From assembly GCA_022385805.1 (NCBI GenBank), contig MU277686.1, positions 172,726-236,725 on the forward strand: a stretch of DNA of 64,000 bases, read 5' to 3'. The notes beneath the pieces are model-generated. The model made no database searches and was not told the DNA's origin. It was given only the letters and a program-made list of their open reading frames with translations. Positions 50,463-62,162 of this stretch are shown here, piece after piece. The translations under genes were made by a program, and so were the position numbers. Source of the DNA: Pilatotrama ljubarskyi (taxonomy: Eukaryota; Basidiomycota; Agaricomycetes; Polyporales; Polyporaceae). How positions within the stretch are numbered: the stretch's first letter is position 1; the number at the start of each line of letters is the position of its first letter.

Positions 50463-50929
50463 ATGCGCGCGTCCAGTGCGTCTTCTAGGCAATCTCAGGC
50501 CCCTGGGTCCATCGCGAGTGCAGCCGCTGCGGCGAAGCTGCTCGAGAAGAAGAAGGAATATGAAGCCGTCGCCGCTCTGGAGAGAGCCAGTGCACAATTC
50601 CTGAAGCGTATCGACGAGCTTGGTGAGGACTTTGATGTGATCGCAGATGCTGGCATAGGTGAGCGCTGCACGTCTCAGGGAGAGACGGATTGCTGAGCTT
50701 CAGTAGTCCACGGCCAGGTCTTGGAGCAGTGGCCCAACATGTTCAGGATCCTGAGTCTCTTCCGTACGCGTCATCTTCGTCTCAGAGTGTACTATCCTCA
50801 ACCTCTGCCGTAGTATCACAGCGAGAGCAGCACGCCGACGACGAGGACGCGCCGGCGCCCGCCACAGGCGAACGGCTGGTCCGTGTACCAATCGAGGAAT
50901 TGCGACAAGCGGAAGCGAAGACTACATGA
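50463..50929 (+). CDS. dad2: DASH/DAM1 complex subunit Dad2
   Basis: Kinetochore microtubule-ring component. Exons 50463-50658, 50704-50763 and 50814-50929. The phases close for 123 aa. The start MRASSASSRQSQAPG leads into a coiled coil, LLEKKKEYEAVAALERASAQ, then KRIDELGEDFDVIADAG and VVHGQVLEQWPNMFRILSLF, the Dad2 core. The tail (REQHADDEDAPAPATGERLV) is acidic. The introns are only 45 and 50 nt. The stop lies 60 bp from the convergent SCY1-like gene's stop. Confidence 0.88.
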
Positions 50930-50989
50930 CCACACTGTATCGGACATCGGACTGTATCCTGGGTATCTCGCTCTCCTCCGTTGTATGCC

Positions 50990-53900
50990 CTACGTCTTGC
51001 TTTCGCTCGCATGTTTCTTCTGCTCTTTCAGGGCAGCGATGCGCTGTAGGGCGTGATTAGAGCTGCAGCTATTATGCATATACAAAAAGGGTGCGTACCT
51101 GTCTTCTCTCCTCCTTCCGACGCGCCATCTCTGCCGCCTTCTCCTCCTTGGACATACCGAGCGTGCCATGTGTGGTCGAGGCCAGCGTCGCGGTCTCTCC
51201 TCTACCACTATCTGACGGTGTCGGGGAGCGTACAATTGAGGACGGCCGCGGACTCGCAAGTGGCGATGACGCGCTGACACGGGAGCTCGAAGAGGTGCGT
51301 GATGGCTGCGGCACCAGGGTCGCCTTTGGACTGCCCCACTCGTTAGATGAGCTAGACTTGGCTGGGACTGGCGCAGACCAAGGCTCGACTGTCGGCGCTG
51401 ATGGGATTGCACCGAATCCTAGGCCGCTGGCTTGAGTGCTTGGGGCGGGAGCCGTCTCGAACGCGCCTGAAGAGATATTCAGCAACCCCGGCCGTCGTAG
51501 ATGAACAGTACTCACTCACTCCAATCATCCTCGTCGGCGTTGACGTCCATCAGGTCATCATTTCCCCATGGGTTCGCACCCGGCGAATTCTCGACTTCTG
51601 CAGCCGCCTCTTCCGCCCAATCCGGGATGGACGCAGCGCTCGTAGGCACCTTCGTCGCCCCGAGCTGCATGCCCTTGCTCCTACTCGTCCCACCGCCCGT
51701 AGTCAGCGAGCGCGTAGGTACGGCACCTGGAGAGGTGAACATCGGAGTCAGCGGCGGCTGCGCCGGGGTCGCGAGCGGTATGCTCGAGCCCAGGACGCTG
51801 CTGCTGAGTGCGCCGTTCGCACCAAGGGGGGCCGGTGCCGAGGTCGGGCGATCGATCGCAGCCCCCGCTGCGGATGCCATGGTGGTTTGGAGGTCGCCCG
51901 CAGCCAGCTGCATAGGAATCACTCAGCATCCAGACGGAGGATGTGCGCGAGATAGGTCATACCTTCTTGCCGATGGACGATATGGCCCATCCGGCTAGTG
52001 CGCCCGCTGCACCCGCAGCGGTGTTCACAAGCGTATTCGGAGAGGCACCGTTGAGAGCCAATGCACCGCCTGGTAAGATCTCGGTTTCTGGTGCTGCAGT
52101 CTCGGGCTGTACCGCATTTGTTAGCCAGCTGCTTGGTATGGTAGAACCGGCCACTCGCCATGGTCGCTGCATGTTCCTCGAGCTTCTTCATGAACAGTTC
52201 CATGGCCTTGAATGCTTGATCTCGGACCAGCCTGGGCGGGGCCCATATCAGAGTCCGCCCCCAATCGCCTATGATAGCCACGTACTTTTCCTTGTCGATC
52301 ATCGTGAACGCCATGCTGGGAATCACCTTCGTCGCGATGTCCTCGACGTCGAAGCACTCGAGCGTCGCCATGAACGCCATCAAGCCGGCGACGCGCGCGT
52401 GCACGAAGGGGTCCTTGAGGGCGCGTGCGAACGCTGGTACGAGCACTTTCTTCTTGGTGTTGTATCCGAGGGACGGGCCGAGCCGTCCGATGAGGATGCA
52501 GGTGTTCGTGCGGATGGACGCTTCTGGATCGGCTTGCATGCGCGCGAGGTGGCGGAGGAGGTCGTTGTTCATGATGCGCTCGTTGAACTGGAGTGATGAT
52601 GAGATATATTATTGTGACGCCAGTGAGGTTTCGACAAGCCTTGTCAGAAAGAAGGATGATCGACTTGACTGTCGCTTCTCGAATCAGTGCCACGGTGTCG
52701 GTAAATCCAGTTTGCTGTTCTGGGGTTCAGCGGGAACGCGAGAGGAGCCGTGTACAGAGGACTCACCAGGTTTGGCCAGATCTTGTCCACTACGGTCTTC
52801 TTGTCGAGCTTGTCGGCATACTCGGGTAGATGGTCAAGCAGGGCCATCCGCGTCCCTCTATCTGGACTCGTGTAGAGCTTCACTAGATGCGTAAGGATAA
52901 CGTTCGGATAGTCTTCTGGTGGCACATTCTTCCCAAACTGCAATACCAATGGCAGGATGGTCGCGGCAGATGCACCGCCAAACTCCAGGGCGGATATCAG
53001 GGCAGGCAGCACTCGGTAAGATGCGAACTCGATTGGAAACGAGGACGCGGATTCCTTCAGGGTCCTGGCGCGCGGTCAGCATCGGCAAGGTGAATGCACA
53101 GTGGCCAGGAACGAACTTGAGCAGCGATGCCTTCTCCCCTTCGCTGGCGACATTGAAGTTGTCCAGTCCTGTACAGACCTTGACAAGCTGGTTGTTCGCA
53201 AAGAAGCCTGAGCCATCGCCGGCCGTCTGCGACATCCCAAGCTCAAGGAAGTGCGCGGGTGACAGGCGCGCCTTGGGATTCGGGTTCAGGAGTTTCTTGT
53301 ACGCCGGAAAGATGGAAGTTGGAATGGCTCCTCTAGAGGCTGCAGTAGGAGGCGGATGTGGCGGCTGCGCTGTCGCTGGCAGTCCATGATCGGGATTGAA
53401 TGCGAAGTGGATGAGGAGACCAAGCCCATATGCGTCAGCGGCAGCAGGTGGTAGTCTATGAATATGTGAGTGACCATTCCAGGATCCAAGCAATCGTGAA
53501 ACAGTACTCTTTCAGCGCAGAAAATCCGCCCTTCTTCACTTCAGGCGAGGAATACGTCGCTGCGTCCGGGAGCATCCCACCAAGATTCTGGCAAGAGGAA
53601 TATATTTCATCATTGCCTGGCCTAGCTCGACTGTATGTACAACGTACATAGAGGACGGCAGCGTCGTCTTTGGGGTTGCTCAGCAGATCAAAGCCACCGA
53701 GCTTCCACTCCCCGGAAGACGATATGAAGACAGAATCCACGCGTACATTACCGTGGGTGGACGATGCAGACTCGTTCAGGAATGCAAGAGCGACCTGATA
53801 AAATGCCAGGGTAGATAAGTGACATATCGTCGTCGTTTTCATAGACAGACGCACCGATACGCGGTGCAGGCCCCATATGAGCCACGCTTCGCGCTCTTGA

Positions 53901-54321
53901 GCACCCTTCGTCTGCCATTCGCGAATGGCGGGCCCCAATGGCCGCACGCGCTCGGTCATGATATGTATACTTGTATCTGTTTCTACTGCATCCATGAACT
54001 TCAGAACGTCCGGATGGCGAACGGTCCGTAGCTTGCGGACCGCATTCTTGGCCAGAGGGAGTAGGTTCTTCTTAGCGGGAGTATTGGCTTCGAACTCGAA
54101 AATCGACACAGCAGAACCGTCATCCTGTAGCAATGGGAATAAAACGGTGGTGTAAATACACGATCCTTGTTTCGTACCCGTTTCGTGCCGTCGTACAGCG
54201 ACCAGATTGTCCTGTTCTCGAAGGAGGTAACTTTGTTTCCGAGAGAGAACGGCAGAGTCAGTCCGGACTTCTGAACCAGAGACGAAACAGCAGCCGATCC
54301 CAGAGTCCGAAGGTAATCCAT
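50990..54321 (-). CDS. SCY1-like pseudokinase (SCYL1/Cex1 family)
   Basis: Start ATG at 54321 (MDYLRTLGSAAVSSLVQKSG). The N-terminal kinase-like domain (FSLGNKVTSFENRTIWSLYD, VSIFEFEAN, HPDVLKFMDAVETDTSIHIM, STHGNVRVDSVFISSSGEWK, LGGFDLL) lacks a normal glycine loop and catalytic HRD. It has HGN instead of HRD and GGFD for DFG, so it is inactive by sequence. HEAT repeats follow (VLPALISALEFGGASAATIL, LLRHLARMQADPEASIRTN), with SLGYNTKKKVLVPAFARAL. The tail is Ser/Pro-rich and disordered, with DWAEEAAAEVEN and DDDWSE-like acidic patches, and ends in a basic coiled coil (EEKAAEMARRKEERRQ). Family members act in Golgi-ER retrograde traffic and tRNA export. About eleven exons and roughly 800 aa. 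Confidence 0.92.
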
Positions 54322-54545
54322 GTCCGACGAGAGAGATATACAGAGGCAGCGTCGCGCAGGACGTCGCGGACGGTGAGCACGACCGGGGTTCACCGCGTCG
54401 GGGTGGTGGCGATCAATGGGCGCTCCCCACGTATGGGCGCTTCTCGACGCGTGTTGGCCCGCGTGTGGTCAATTCTTGTCCTCTACTCACCATCTGCGAC
54501 GACGTGCTCCATTTTCTCGACGTCGTCCTCGTCGACGGAGGCGAT

Positions 54546-57500
54546 ATGGACGCGTCCCCGCCACCCTCTATACCCCGCCTGCGCATCTCTAGGTTCTCTC
54601 CTCAGTCCAACAACCAGGTCCTCACTCCAGTCGCCGGCCCGTCTCACAACCCAGACTACCTCCACCCGGACGACGATGACGATGAGGACGCCGAGTCTAC
54701 ACCCCGCATGGCTGCTTCTGCGATACCCGACAAGCAGTCACCGCGAACCGCGGGCACTCCTGGGCTTCCTGCCGATACACCCGCTGCACGCCTCCGAGCC
54801 TTGCTCGCTCGTGTACCAAACACTCCAGACAGCGCGACTCCTCACGCTTCCTCTTCTCGTCCACCTGTGCTACCTTCTGGTTCTGAGCCTGATTCCGACT
54901 TTGATCCTCCTTATTCAACTGTCACTGCCTCGAGTATCGCGCGGGAGAGTTTGAAGGAACTCTTCTCCCGCGCTCTGCGCGATCCTGGGAACACGCCACG
55001 GAAGGGGAAGCAGAGACGAAACAGCATCGACGCGAGCGAGGTGGAAGCGAGTCCGCGAGTGGAGGAGGAACGCTCGAAGTACAGGGGCAAGAGACGTAGC
55101 CTAAGCGACGAGGAAGCAGAGAAGTCTAGTGAGTACTCACCACCTATCTTGTCGATGAACTCTCTAAAACTGTGCCATAGAACATATCGAGCCGTCAGAG
55201 CGGTCCTTCCGTTCCTCCTCTGCTGCCTCCGCTTTCGATGCGCTTCGACAACGGCTCCACGGCTCAGCCTCTGCCATGCCCACGCTGCATCCAGAACGTA
55301 CGTCCGCCACTCTCCTAGTCGCCGAGGAACGATATAGACTCCTGTGCAGAGCTAGTAATGGACATGTCTATGCCGCCGCCGAACTCAAGCATGGATACGG
55401 CCATGCCACAGACCGCACCTATCGACACTTCTCTTGAAACGCCTCCTTATGCAACCAGCACTCCCATGCGCACCTTCCAGATGTCCGCTCACCTTCATAT
55501 GCAGTCCAGTAAGACCGTCTCTGCTCCCTAGTATATGCGGCTAACGCAGTCTCCAGATCTTCTCGACCAAGATTCGGAGATGCAGAACGCCCTCCAAGGG
55601 ATGGACAGCTACGAGATCGCACCTGCACCCAAGCACAGGCATAGCACGCCCTCATTGAAGACTTCTACTGGCCCATCGCCGCGCCCGCAGCCCCAGGTTC
55701 CATCGCCTGTGCGTCCGGTATCCTGGAGCTCGCACTCGAAGTCGCATTCGATCCACAATCTCCCGCTGGTTCGACGGGGTAGTGAAGATCTGGACAACTC
55801 TTGTGCGTATATGCAGATATATACAGGTCGCAGTTCTCATCTTGTTCACAGCCTCCCGCGCAAGCTCGTCTCAATCAGGCGCTGATTGTGAGTTGGTCGC
55901 GAAACTGCTTTGTAGGCGCAAGCTGAGTCTACCACAGACAAGGAGCGCCAAGATGAGGCCGTACGCGAGCAATTGCACGACCGCGAGCGCAGATGGAATT
56001 CGCCAGTGCCGAAGTCTCCAGCACACCCAAGCAAGCATGATCCGTCTCACCGCCACTCATGGGGTTCACCTGGTAATGGTCATGCAAGCCCCAGCCATCG
56101 TTTGACGCGCAAAGGCAGCACTGCATCCCTCACGGGCACTGACGATGGGCGGTCGTCCCGCGCGAGTTCCTCTGCGTCACGAAGAGATCGTGAGTCGGAC
56201 GCTCGTGATAGTCGCTAAGTTTACTGAATTATACCAGATGACGAGCGCTCGAAGTTCCTCGACCAGGAACGCGCCAAAGAGCGCGAGAGAGAATGGAACA
56301 AGCCGCATCCAAAGCTGTCGAGGTCGTCTTCGAGCCTAAGCCTCAACAAGAGCGAACGTCTGCGTACGCACAGCACGCCTACGCGGCCAGATTCGGCGGC
56401 TTCATACCTCTCCCCGAACAGATTGACGTTGCATAGGCATGGTTCGTCGAACTCCCTATCGAGCTCGAGTAGAGCAAGCTCGCCGGCTAGTTCGATGTCT
56501 GGACACAGTGTCGAGGTCGAGGTCGAGCATGAGATTGAGCACCAGCGCGAGCGTAACTGGAACTCTCCTCATCCTCGCTGGGGCAATCCCCTACACCATC
56601 GACGTTCCCTTTCTCCGCTTCCACGGTCTCCGGCGGGCTCGCCCCCACATTCCGCAGCACGTCAGACCACAACTACCCCGCGCAGTCGAAACAACAGCAC
56701 AACGCAGGCTTGTGCCCCGAACGTACCGTCCTCAAGCAAGTCGGCGTCGAAAGACAGGATAGTCCGATCGAAGTCACCGTTGCTGGATTCTACTGCTGAC
56801 AACAACATACCGTCGAAGTTGACTGCGGAGGGCCCTTCACCTGATAAGGCGGAGTCAGCTTCTCTGGGCGGTTACAAGTCTCACTTCGGATGGTCATTCC
56901 CGCAGAAGAGGACACCGTTGCCTCCGCTTGAGCTTGAACAAGACTCACCTCGTAAGCCGTTGTCCCGGCCGTCGAGCCGCTCATCTCTGTCTGTGACCCC
57001 GAGCCACATCCCTGTCCGGTCACCCAGGAAAGATGCCTCCTCGTCCACGAATAATAGCCAGTCGGAAAAGAAGAGGAGTCACCGACGGAGCATCACAGAG
57101 TTCGCCGAGTCTGTTGGCTCTATCCCTCCTCGTATCGCAGTCACAAGTGACGCCAGTGACGAGCTACCTCCCGTCCCCATTGTGAACGGACGGGGACACG
57201 ATAACTTCTCTTCCGGTAGGCTTCTTAATTGCCCGTTCAATCTATCGATGCTGACCATCTCACTCTAACGAGCGAAGATGAGTCCGCGGTCGTCACGAGC
57301 ACGCCCACAGTGAGACCCACTCCACTGCCGCCCCCAGAAGTTCCGACCACCCCGGCCCCTGAGCCACCAGCGCAACCTTCAACGAACGGACATTCACTGC
57401 AGGCTGCAGAAGCGCAATCCCGATCTGACTCTCCACTTGTGTCACCGCCTCCCACGCCGCCTGCTTTGGAGCCTCAGCCAATGTTCTCGTTGCAGACGCC

Positions 57501-59204
57501 TCCTCGAAGGCCCCAGTTTCATACACCCAAGGCCGTCTTCGAAACTCCGCCACCGCCTCGCGGAATGCCTGAGCTTCCTGGACCACCCTCCTCCGAAGAC
57601 GAGGACGAGGATCACACGCCAGTCATGCAAAGCAGGGACATCCCTGGGGATCTCACGTCACTCAAGACCCCTCGTCCTCCAGGCGCCTGGCTCGCGACCC
57701 CGGCACCATCTCGACAATCGACCAACGAAGTTGTTGAGCGGGCAGGCTCGGCGCCGCCTGCTGAGCCCAAGTCGACTTCGTCAGAAAGCGGACTGGCTAC
57801 TCCACCATCTACACTCTCGCGAGCAAACTCTCTTCCACCTCAAACACCGGCTCCTCCCGGAGGCTGGGTCAACACTCCTGCTCCAGACACTTCGGCTCGC
57901 AGGAAGGGTGTCTTGAAAGTCCGTTTTGACGTCGAGTCTGAAACAGCGTCCGACGTCACGTTCGAGAGGCCTTCCGGGGACTCCAGTGCAGAGTCCAAGG
58001 GGACCAACGAAGAACCTCGGAACGCGTCGTGGAGCGTCGCCTCCTTACAGAACGGCGATGCCTCCGGATCGTCTGCGGCCGCTGAGGAGTCGTCTGTTGA
58101 GCCGCCTCCTACTCCGCCCTCGTTGCGAGAACGCATACGTCAGAAGTCCCCGAGCATCCGCGTTCTGGATGCATACGGGAGAGAGCAACCTGAAACACCG
58201 CCGGCTCCGGGTCCGGTGCAAGAGACGGCCGCGGACGATGTTGACTTGCCCCAGGATAGTCATGCCGTAAATCCTGCAACACCCCGCCGGGAAGCTCGGT
58301 CTGCGTCAACCTCCACGCCACGTAACCGTAGTGCCATCCGATTGGTGGATGCGATGGGTAGGGAGATCGAGGAGCAGCCCGCACTGGAGGATTCCTCATC
58401 CGCGAGTCCGCCGCTGTCGCGAGCGGAGGCCTTGTCTCGTATGCGTGAGACGTTGTCGAGCATGGCGCAGGAGATGAGCGACGTCGATCGGTATGTTATG
58501 ACCTGCTTTGTTGCGCTCTGTTTACTGATGACACTCGCAGGTCGAGCGATAATGCCATATTCGACGCGCGCTCATACGCTTCCCTAGAGGAGCGGTGCAA
58601 GAGTGCACAACTGGCGCGCACAAAGATCTCGCAGTCTTTGCAGATTGCCAGAAGTGCGGAAGTGGAGCTGAAGAGCAAGTACACGCCGCTTCGGCAGAAG
58701 ATCAAGCAGTGTGCGTCCTTGGTATGTCGAGTTCGTCTGATGTGTCTTTGGCAGTACACTCATGTTCGCCATAGCCTCCTACACCACGCTTCGGCTGGCG
58801 CCATGTCTTTTGGTTCATCCTGTTGCAACTTCTGCTTCTCGCCATTATGTATCGGTGCGCCAGATCGTCCGCTGATGGTGCGCGAGCTGGCCCGCTGATT
58901 GTTATTCCACAGTTACTCCCTCGTGCAAGCCCGGAAGATCTTCCTCACCACATACTACGACCCGTTCTACCCAGAGCTTTATCGTTACCTCGTGAACCCC
59001 GATACCACTCACCACGCGATACCCCATTGCCCATCTTGGTCCGTCTTCACGGTTTTCAGCAGCCTGCAGCGCGCCGGCCTCAGAGGTGTTGCTATGGATG
59101 CGTGGGCAAGCGCCACCTGCTCTATATCGTCCTATCTCCACTCGCTTTGGGTCGACTTGACCTATGCCCCAAACACTCGGTCGTACTCCTGGCCGCCGAC
59201 ATGA
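54546..59204 (+). CDS. Large disordered protein with coiled coil and single C-terminal membrane span
   Basis: The start is the ATG at 54546 (MDASPPPSIPRLRISRFSPQ). Multiple exons follow, about 1350 aa in all. Most of it is Ser/Pro/Thr-rich low complexity. Recurrent short motifs are RERxWNSP/ERxWNKPHP (three copies, 55990-56570) and PPGAWLATPAP / PPGGWVNTPAP (two copies, 57680-57890), then RIRQKSPSIRVLDAYGRE and RSAIRLVDAMGRE (another internal pair). A coiled coil (CKSAQLARTKISQSLQIARS) precedes RFGWRHVFWFILLQLLLLAI, a clear transmembrane helix at 58792-58850. The 58-nt intron that follows leads to SLVQARKIFLTTYYDPFYPE and the end SWPPT. This suggests a tail-anchored-like nuclear-envelope or ER protein with a long cytosolic part. 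I know homologous Agaricomycete hypotheticals but no function. Exons between 55.1 and 56.3 kb are approximate. Confidence 0.75.
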
Positions 59205-60473
59205 CACGAGCGATCACACGACAGGACTCCATCTATTTAAAGATATCCATGGCACTAATTGCATATGATATAAGTTACGGCGCATTGGTTGTTGTCCCAA
59301 TGACTCATTTATGTTGTGTACACCCGTGTATTGCCTCACAATATCCAAGCCGCGGCTTTGTGCGCTGTGGCCAACTTGCCTTCCCCGGCTGTGACCGCGA
59401 TTACCAGCGCAGATACTTTGCCGACATGTCGTGAGGAATCATTCACAGGTTCTCATTGTTTTGGTGGCTAACTGTGCACAGCGCGGGTCCTGTACACCTT
59501 CCTGGATCGCAATCAGTGAGTAAGTACTCAGCATCTATCGTCTCCAAACACAGTCCTGACGGAAACCTGGCCATCCAAAGTTTCCGCGCCATTCCTGTAT
59601 CATGCTATAGCTACTCGGCTTGCGGAACACGTTTTGTGTGCGATCGCTGAGCATTGCGCTGCTGGACCACTGCTCGATGCAGCACCGGCTGTCTAAATCT
59701 TCCACGCGACCACTGCTGGCTTAATTGCCGAACACCACCTCGTTCAGATCTGACGTGGACTGTGGTCCAGCGGACCCCTTCATCGGAATCTTCGTCGCAG
59801 GCTGCGACAGTTTACGGGCCCAAGCTCCCGTTCTAGTTGATGAGTGGCCGCAGTCTAAGCATTTCAAGGCTGTGTTCATACGATAAGACTGGTGCGTCTG
59901 CCGACATGACCGCGCAGCAAACTTTGCTGAAGCTTTTCTAGCGTCGCAATCCCACCAGCCTCACAGAGAACCTCTTGAGTATTTCAGCAGAGCGTCCTGG
60001 GAGCCGTAAAACAGCTTCCTGATCTCGCAATTCCGGATATCGACGCAGTTGATCTGATCAGGCCTAGGTAAGTAGGCACATCTGGGCACGGCGGAATCGG
60101 GGTGCAGGATCTCAACCTCCTCGAAACATCACTTGCACGCACAGCGACAGGTCTCCATCCCAGTGACCATTCAGACATCCTTCTCCGCATCGTCATCGCG
60201 ACCCCCTTGACGACTGCGGACTCAGTACGACATCAGAACACGTATCCGTTTGTCGCACCATCACGCTGCAGCAGCGCCCGGGTTTGGAGAGCTGGAAATT
60301 GTCGAGCCCGAGACGAGACAAAACTCGACCGCGCTGCTCTCGTGGTATATTTACCGGGTACTCGCGTACCATGTGCTTCCCAACCTTCTCCGGGCCCGCG
60401 GTTGCCCGCTTCTCAACGTTGCTCCGTGGTTGCGCTTCGAGAGCTGCGGTATACAGGAACAAAACCGCTCACT
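59205..60473 (+). other. Region with unresolved coding-like fragments
   Basis: Several frames look protein-like but are short and interrupted: RVLYTFLDRN (59482-59515), SKVSAPFLYHAIATRLAEHV (about 59575-59640), PFIGIFVAGCDSLRAQAPVL (about 59775-59840), HHAAAAPGFGELEIVEPET (about 60255-60315), and NSTALLSWYIYRVLAYHVLP. No single frame or simple splice path links them, and I could not match a family. It may be a decayed gene or an intron-rich gene I failed to assemble, or only the 5' UTR of the next gene. Confidence 0.25.
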
Positions 60474-61502
60474 ATGCCGGGTGACCTGAGTACCATACCT
60501 CAACTACCCCCCATACCTCCACAGACACCATTCGTCTCTGATCGATATCCCTGGGAGCGTCATTACCCATCGAGCTCCTGGTCGACGTCGACAGTACCTG
60601 TCGATCCTGGACGTTCCAAGTCGACCTCACCTGGTAGGCGACCCCGTCCTCTTCCAGTCCCACCACCCCTGAGCAGTGTAGGACCAAGTTCTCTCGCTGA
60701 AGTCGTCTCTCCTCCAAGGGCGGAGTCGCGTTCACACTCGCACTCGCGAAGCTGCTCCCGGGTGCTCGTGCTGCCGTCCGCATCCACAGCGGAGCCCATC
60801 GTCATCTCGCCACCTGCACGCACACATTCCCGGAGCGTGTCCACTGCTATGCCCAAACTCCCTCCACGGCCCTCGACGACTGATCCCGGTGGACGTTTAC
60901 ACTCTCGCTCGAAGTCACGGCCCCTACCTCTTCCACCGCCACCGAAGGACATCTTTGCATCCGAAGGACGCATCCTGGTGCGAACGGAATCGCTGCCACT
61001 ACCCAAGCCGACAGCCATCTCGGCTCCCGCTGTCGCTCAACCATTGCGCTACCATACCTCCTCCCGGTCGACTCGGCCAGAGGAGGCTGTCCCAATGTCA
61101 GCGCCAGCGCCTCGCGCCCAAACGCATTCACGTTTGCGATCGAGTGCTAGGCCCGGGCTGTCCCATTCAGACCATCCATCTCCGCCTCTGGAAGTGCCCC
61201 CTCCGATCCCCACTTCCGCACGGGCACGGGCGCCGACGCCTCCTCGACCGAAACCGAGAGTTGGTCTGCCTGCTACCCCACGACGCCAAGACGACAACCG
61301 CGGCACCGAGCGCGGTCGGAGTCCGCAGGTGTCTGCCGCCGCGATGCGTGCGAATCCAGGAAGGGGCCTGGAGCAGGAATCTAGCCCGCGGCCGAAGCGG
61401 GTTGTTGACGAGTTCGCGAGGAAATGGGTTCTCGAGAAGAAAGGGAAGCGGCTGACGCAGGACACGATGGTCGTTGCACAGCAGCTGCGTCTGTTGCGAT
61501 GA
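60474..61502 (+). CDS. Proline/serine-rich protein of unknown function
   Basis: Single open exon from the ATG at 60474 (MPGDLSTIPQLPPIPPQTPF) to 61502, 342 aa. Repeated motifs alternate RSHSHSRSCSR/RLHSRSKSRPLPLPPPP-type patches: a basic SR/HS word followed by polyproline. This is typical of SH3 or WW ligands. The only ordered-looking part is the C-terminus, KRVVDEFARKWVLEKKGKRL, a likely amphipathic helix ending in QQLRLLR. The frame is open upstream to about 60102 without ATG, so a spliced 5' exon is possible. Not recognised. Cytoskeletal or signalling scaffold would be a guess. Confidence 0.6.
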   Translation: MPGDLSTIPQLPPIPPQTPFVSDRYPWERHYPSSSWSTSTVPVDPGRSKSTSPGRRPRPLPVPPPLSSVGPSSLAEVVSPPRAESRSHSHSRSCSRVLVLPSASTAEPIVISPPARTHSRSVSTAMPKLPPRPSTTDPGGRLHSRSKSRPLPLPPPPKDIFASEGRILVRTESLPLPKPTAISAPAVAQPLRYHTSSRSTRPEEAVPMSAPAPRAQTHSRLRSSARPGLSHSDHPSPPLEVPPPIPTSARARAPTPPRPKPRVGLPATPRRQDDNRGTERGRSPQVSAAAMRANPGRGLEQESSPRPKRVVDEFARKWVLEKKGKRLTQDTMVVAQQLRLLR

Positions 61503-62162
61503 ACCTGTCGCGGCTTGCGTCGGTGGTCTCCGTAGTGTCTTCTTTCATGCGGACGCGCCGTGCCTTGCCGGATGGTTGGACAGTTGAAGAAGTTTGAACC
61601 GGGCCAGAACAGCAGCGTAGACGGGGCTCCTACACGCTTACATTTCATGCTCTCGTGCTTCGTGGTGTTCTACTAGTAGTACTGCTTCATAAGCTATTTT
61701 TGCCTCTCTTCGCCTCAACCAAGTGCGCATCCTCTCTTTTCGCTACCTATGTATGATGTACTCATACTTGGCTGTATGCTTTGATAGGCGTGTCACGACA
61801 ACACCACTCATTATTGAATGAGAAACTGCTTGACTCGGACCGCAACTTCGCGTCCGAGTAGCGATAGTATTTGAGGATGTCTGCGATCCTTCCTAGTCGT
61901 CGTGATGAAAGGCATATATATGCTAGCGTAAGGCGAGAGTTGACTGGCAGGGCTGAGGCGGCCGCCATGTGCTCCTTAGCGCCCGTTGACCGTAGGCGCC
62001 TTTTGAGCGCCTTCGCCTCATTACGTTACGGGCGTCAAGCACGCGCCTTCGCGTTCGCGCGCAAGACAAGGCTTTGTTCTCTCCCTCCATCATCCAGGAC
62101 TGTTTCAACCATCACCATACCTCCGCTTTACATGATAGAATAAATCTCAGCGTCTAAGCGGA
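61503..62162. other. Intergenic region
   Basis: About 0.66 kb between two plus-strand genes. It should hold the 3' UTR of the proline-rich gene and the promoter of Med14. No gene is supported. Confidence 0.4.
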
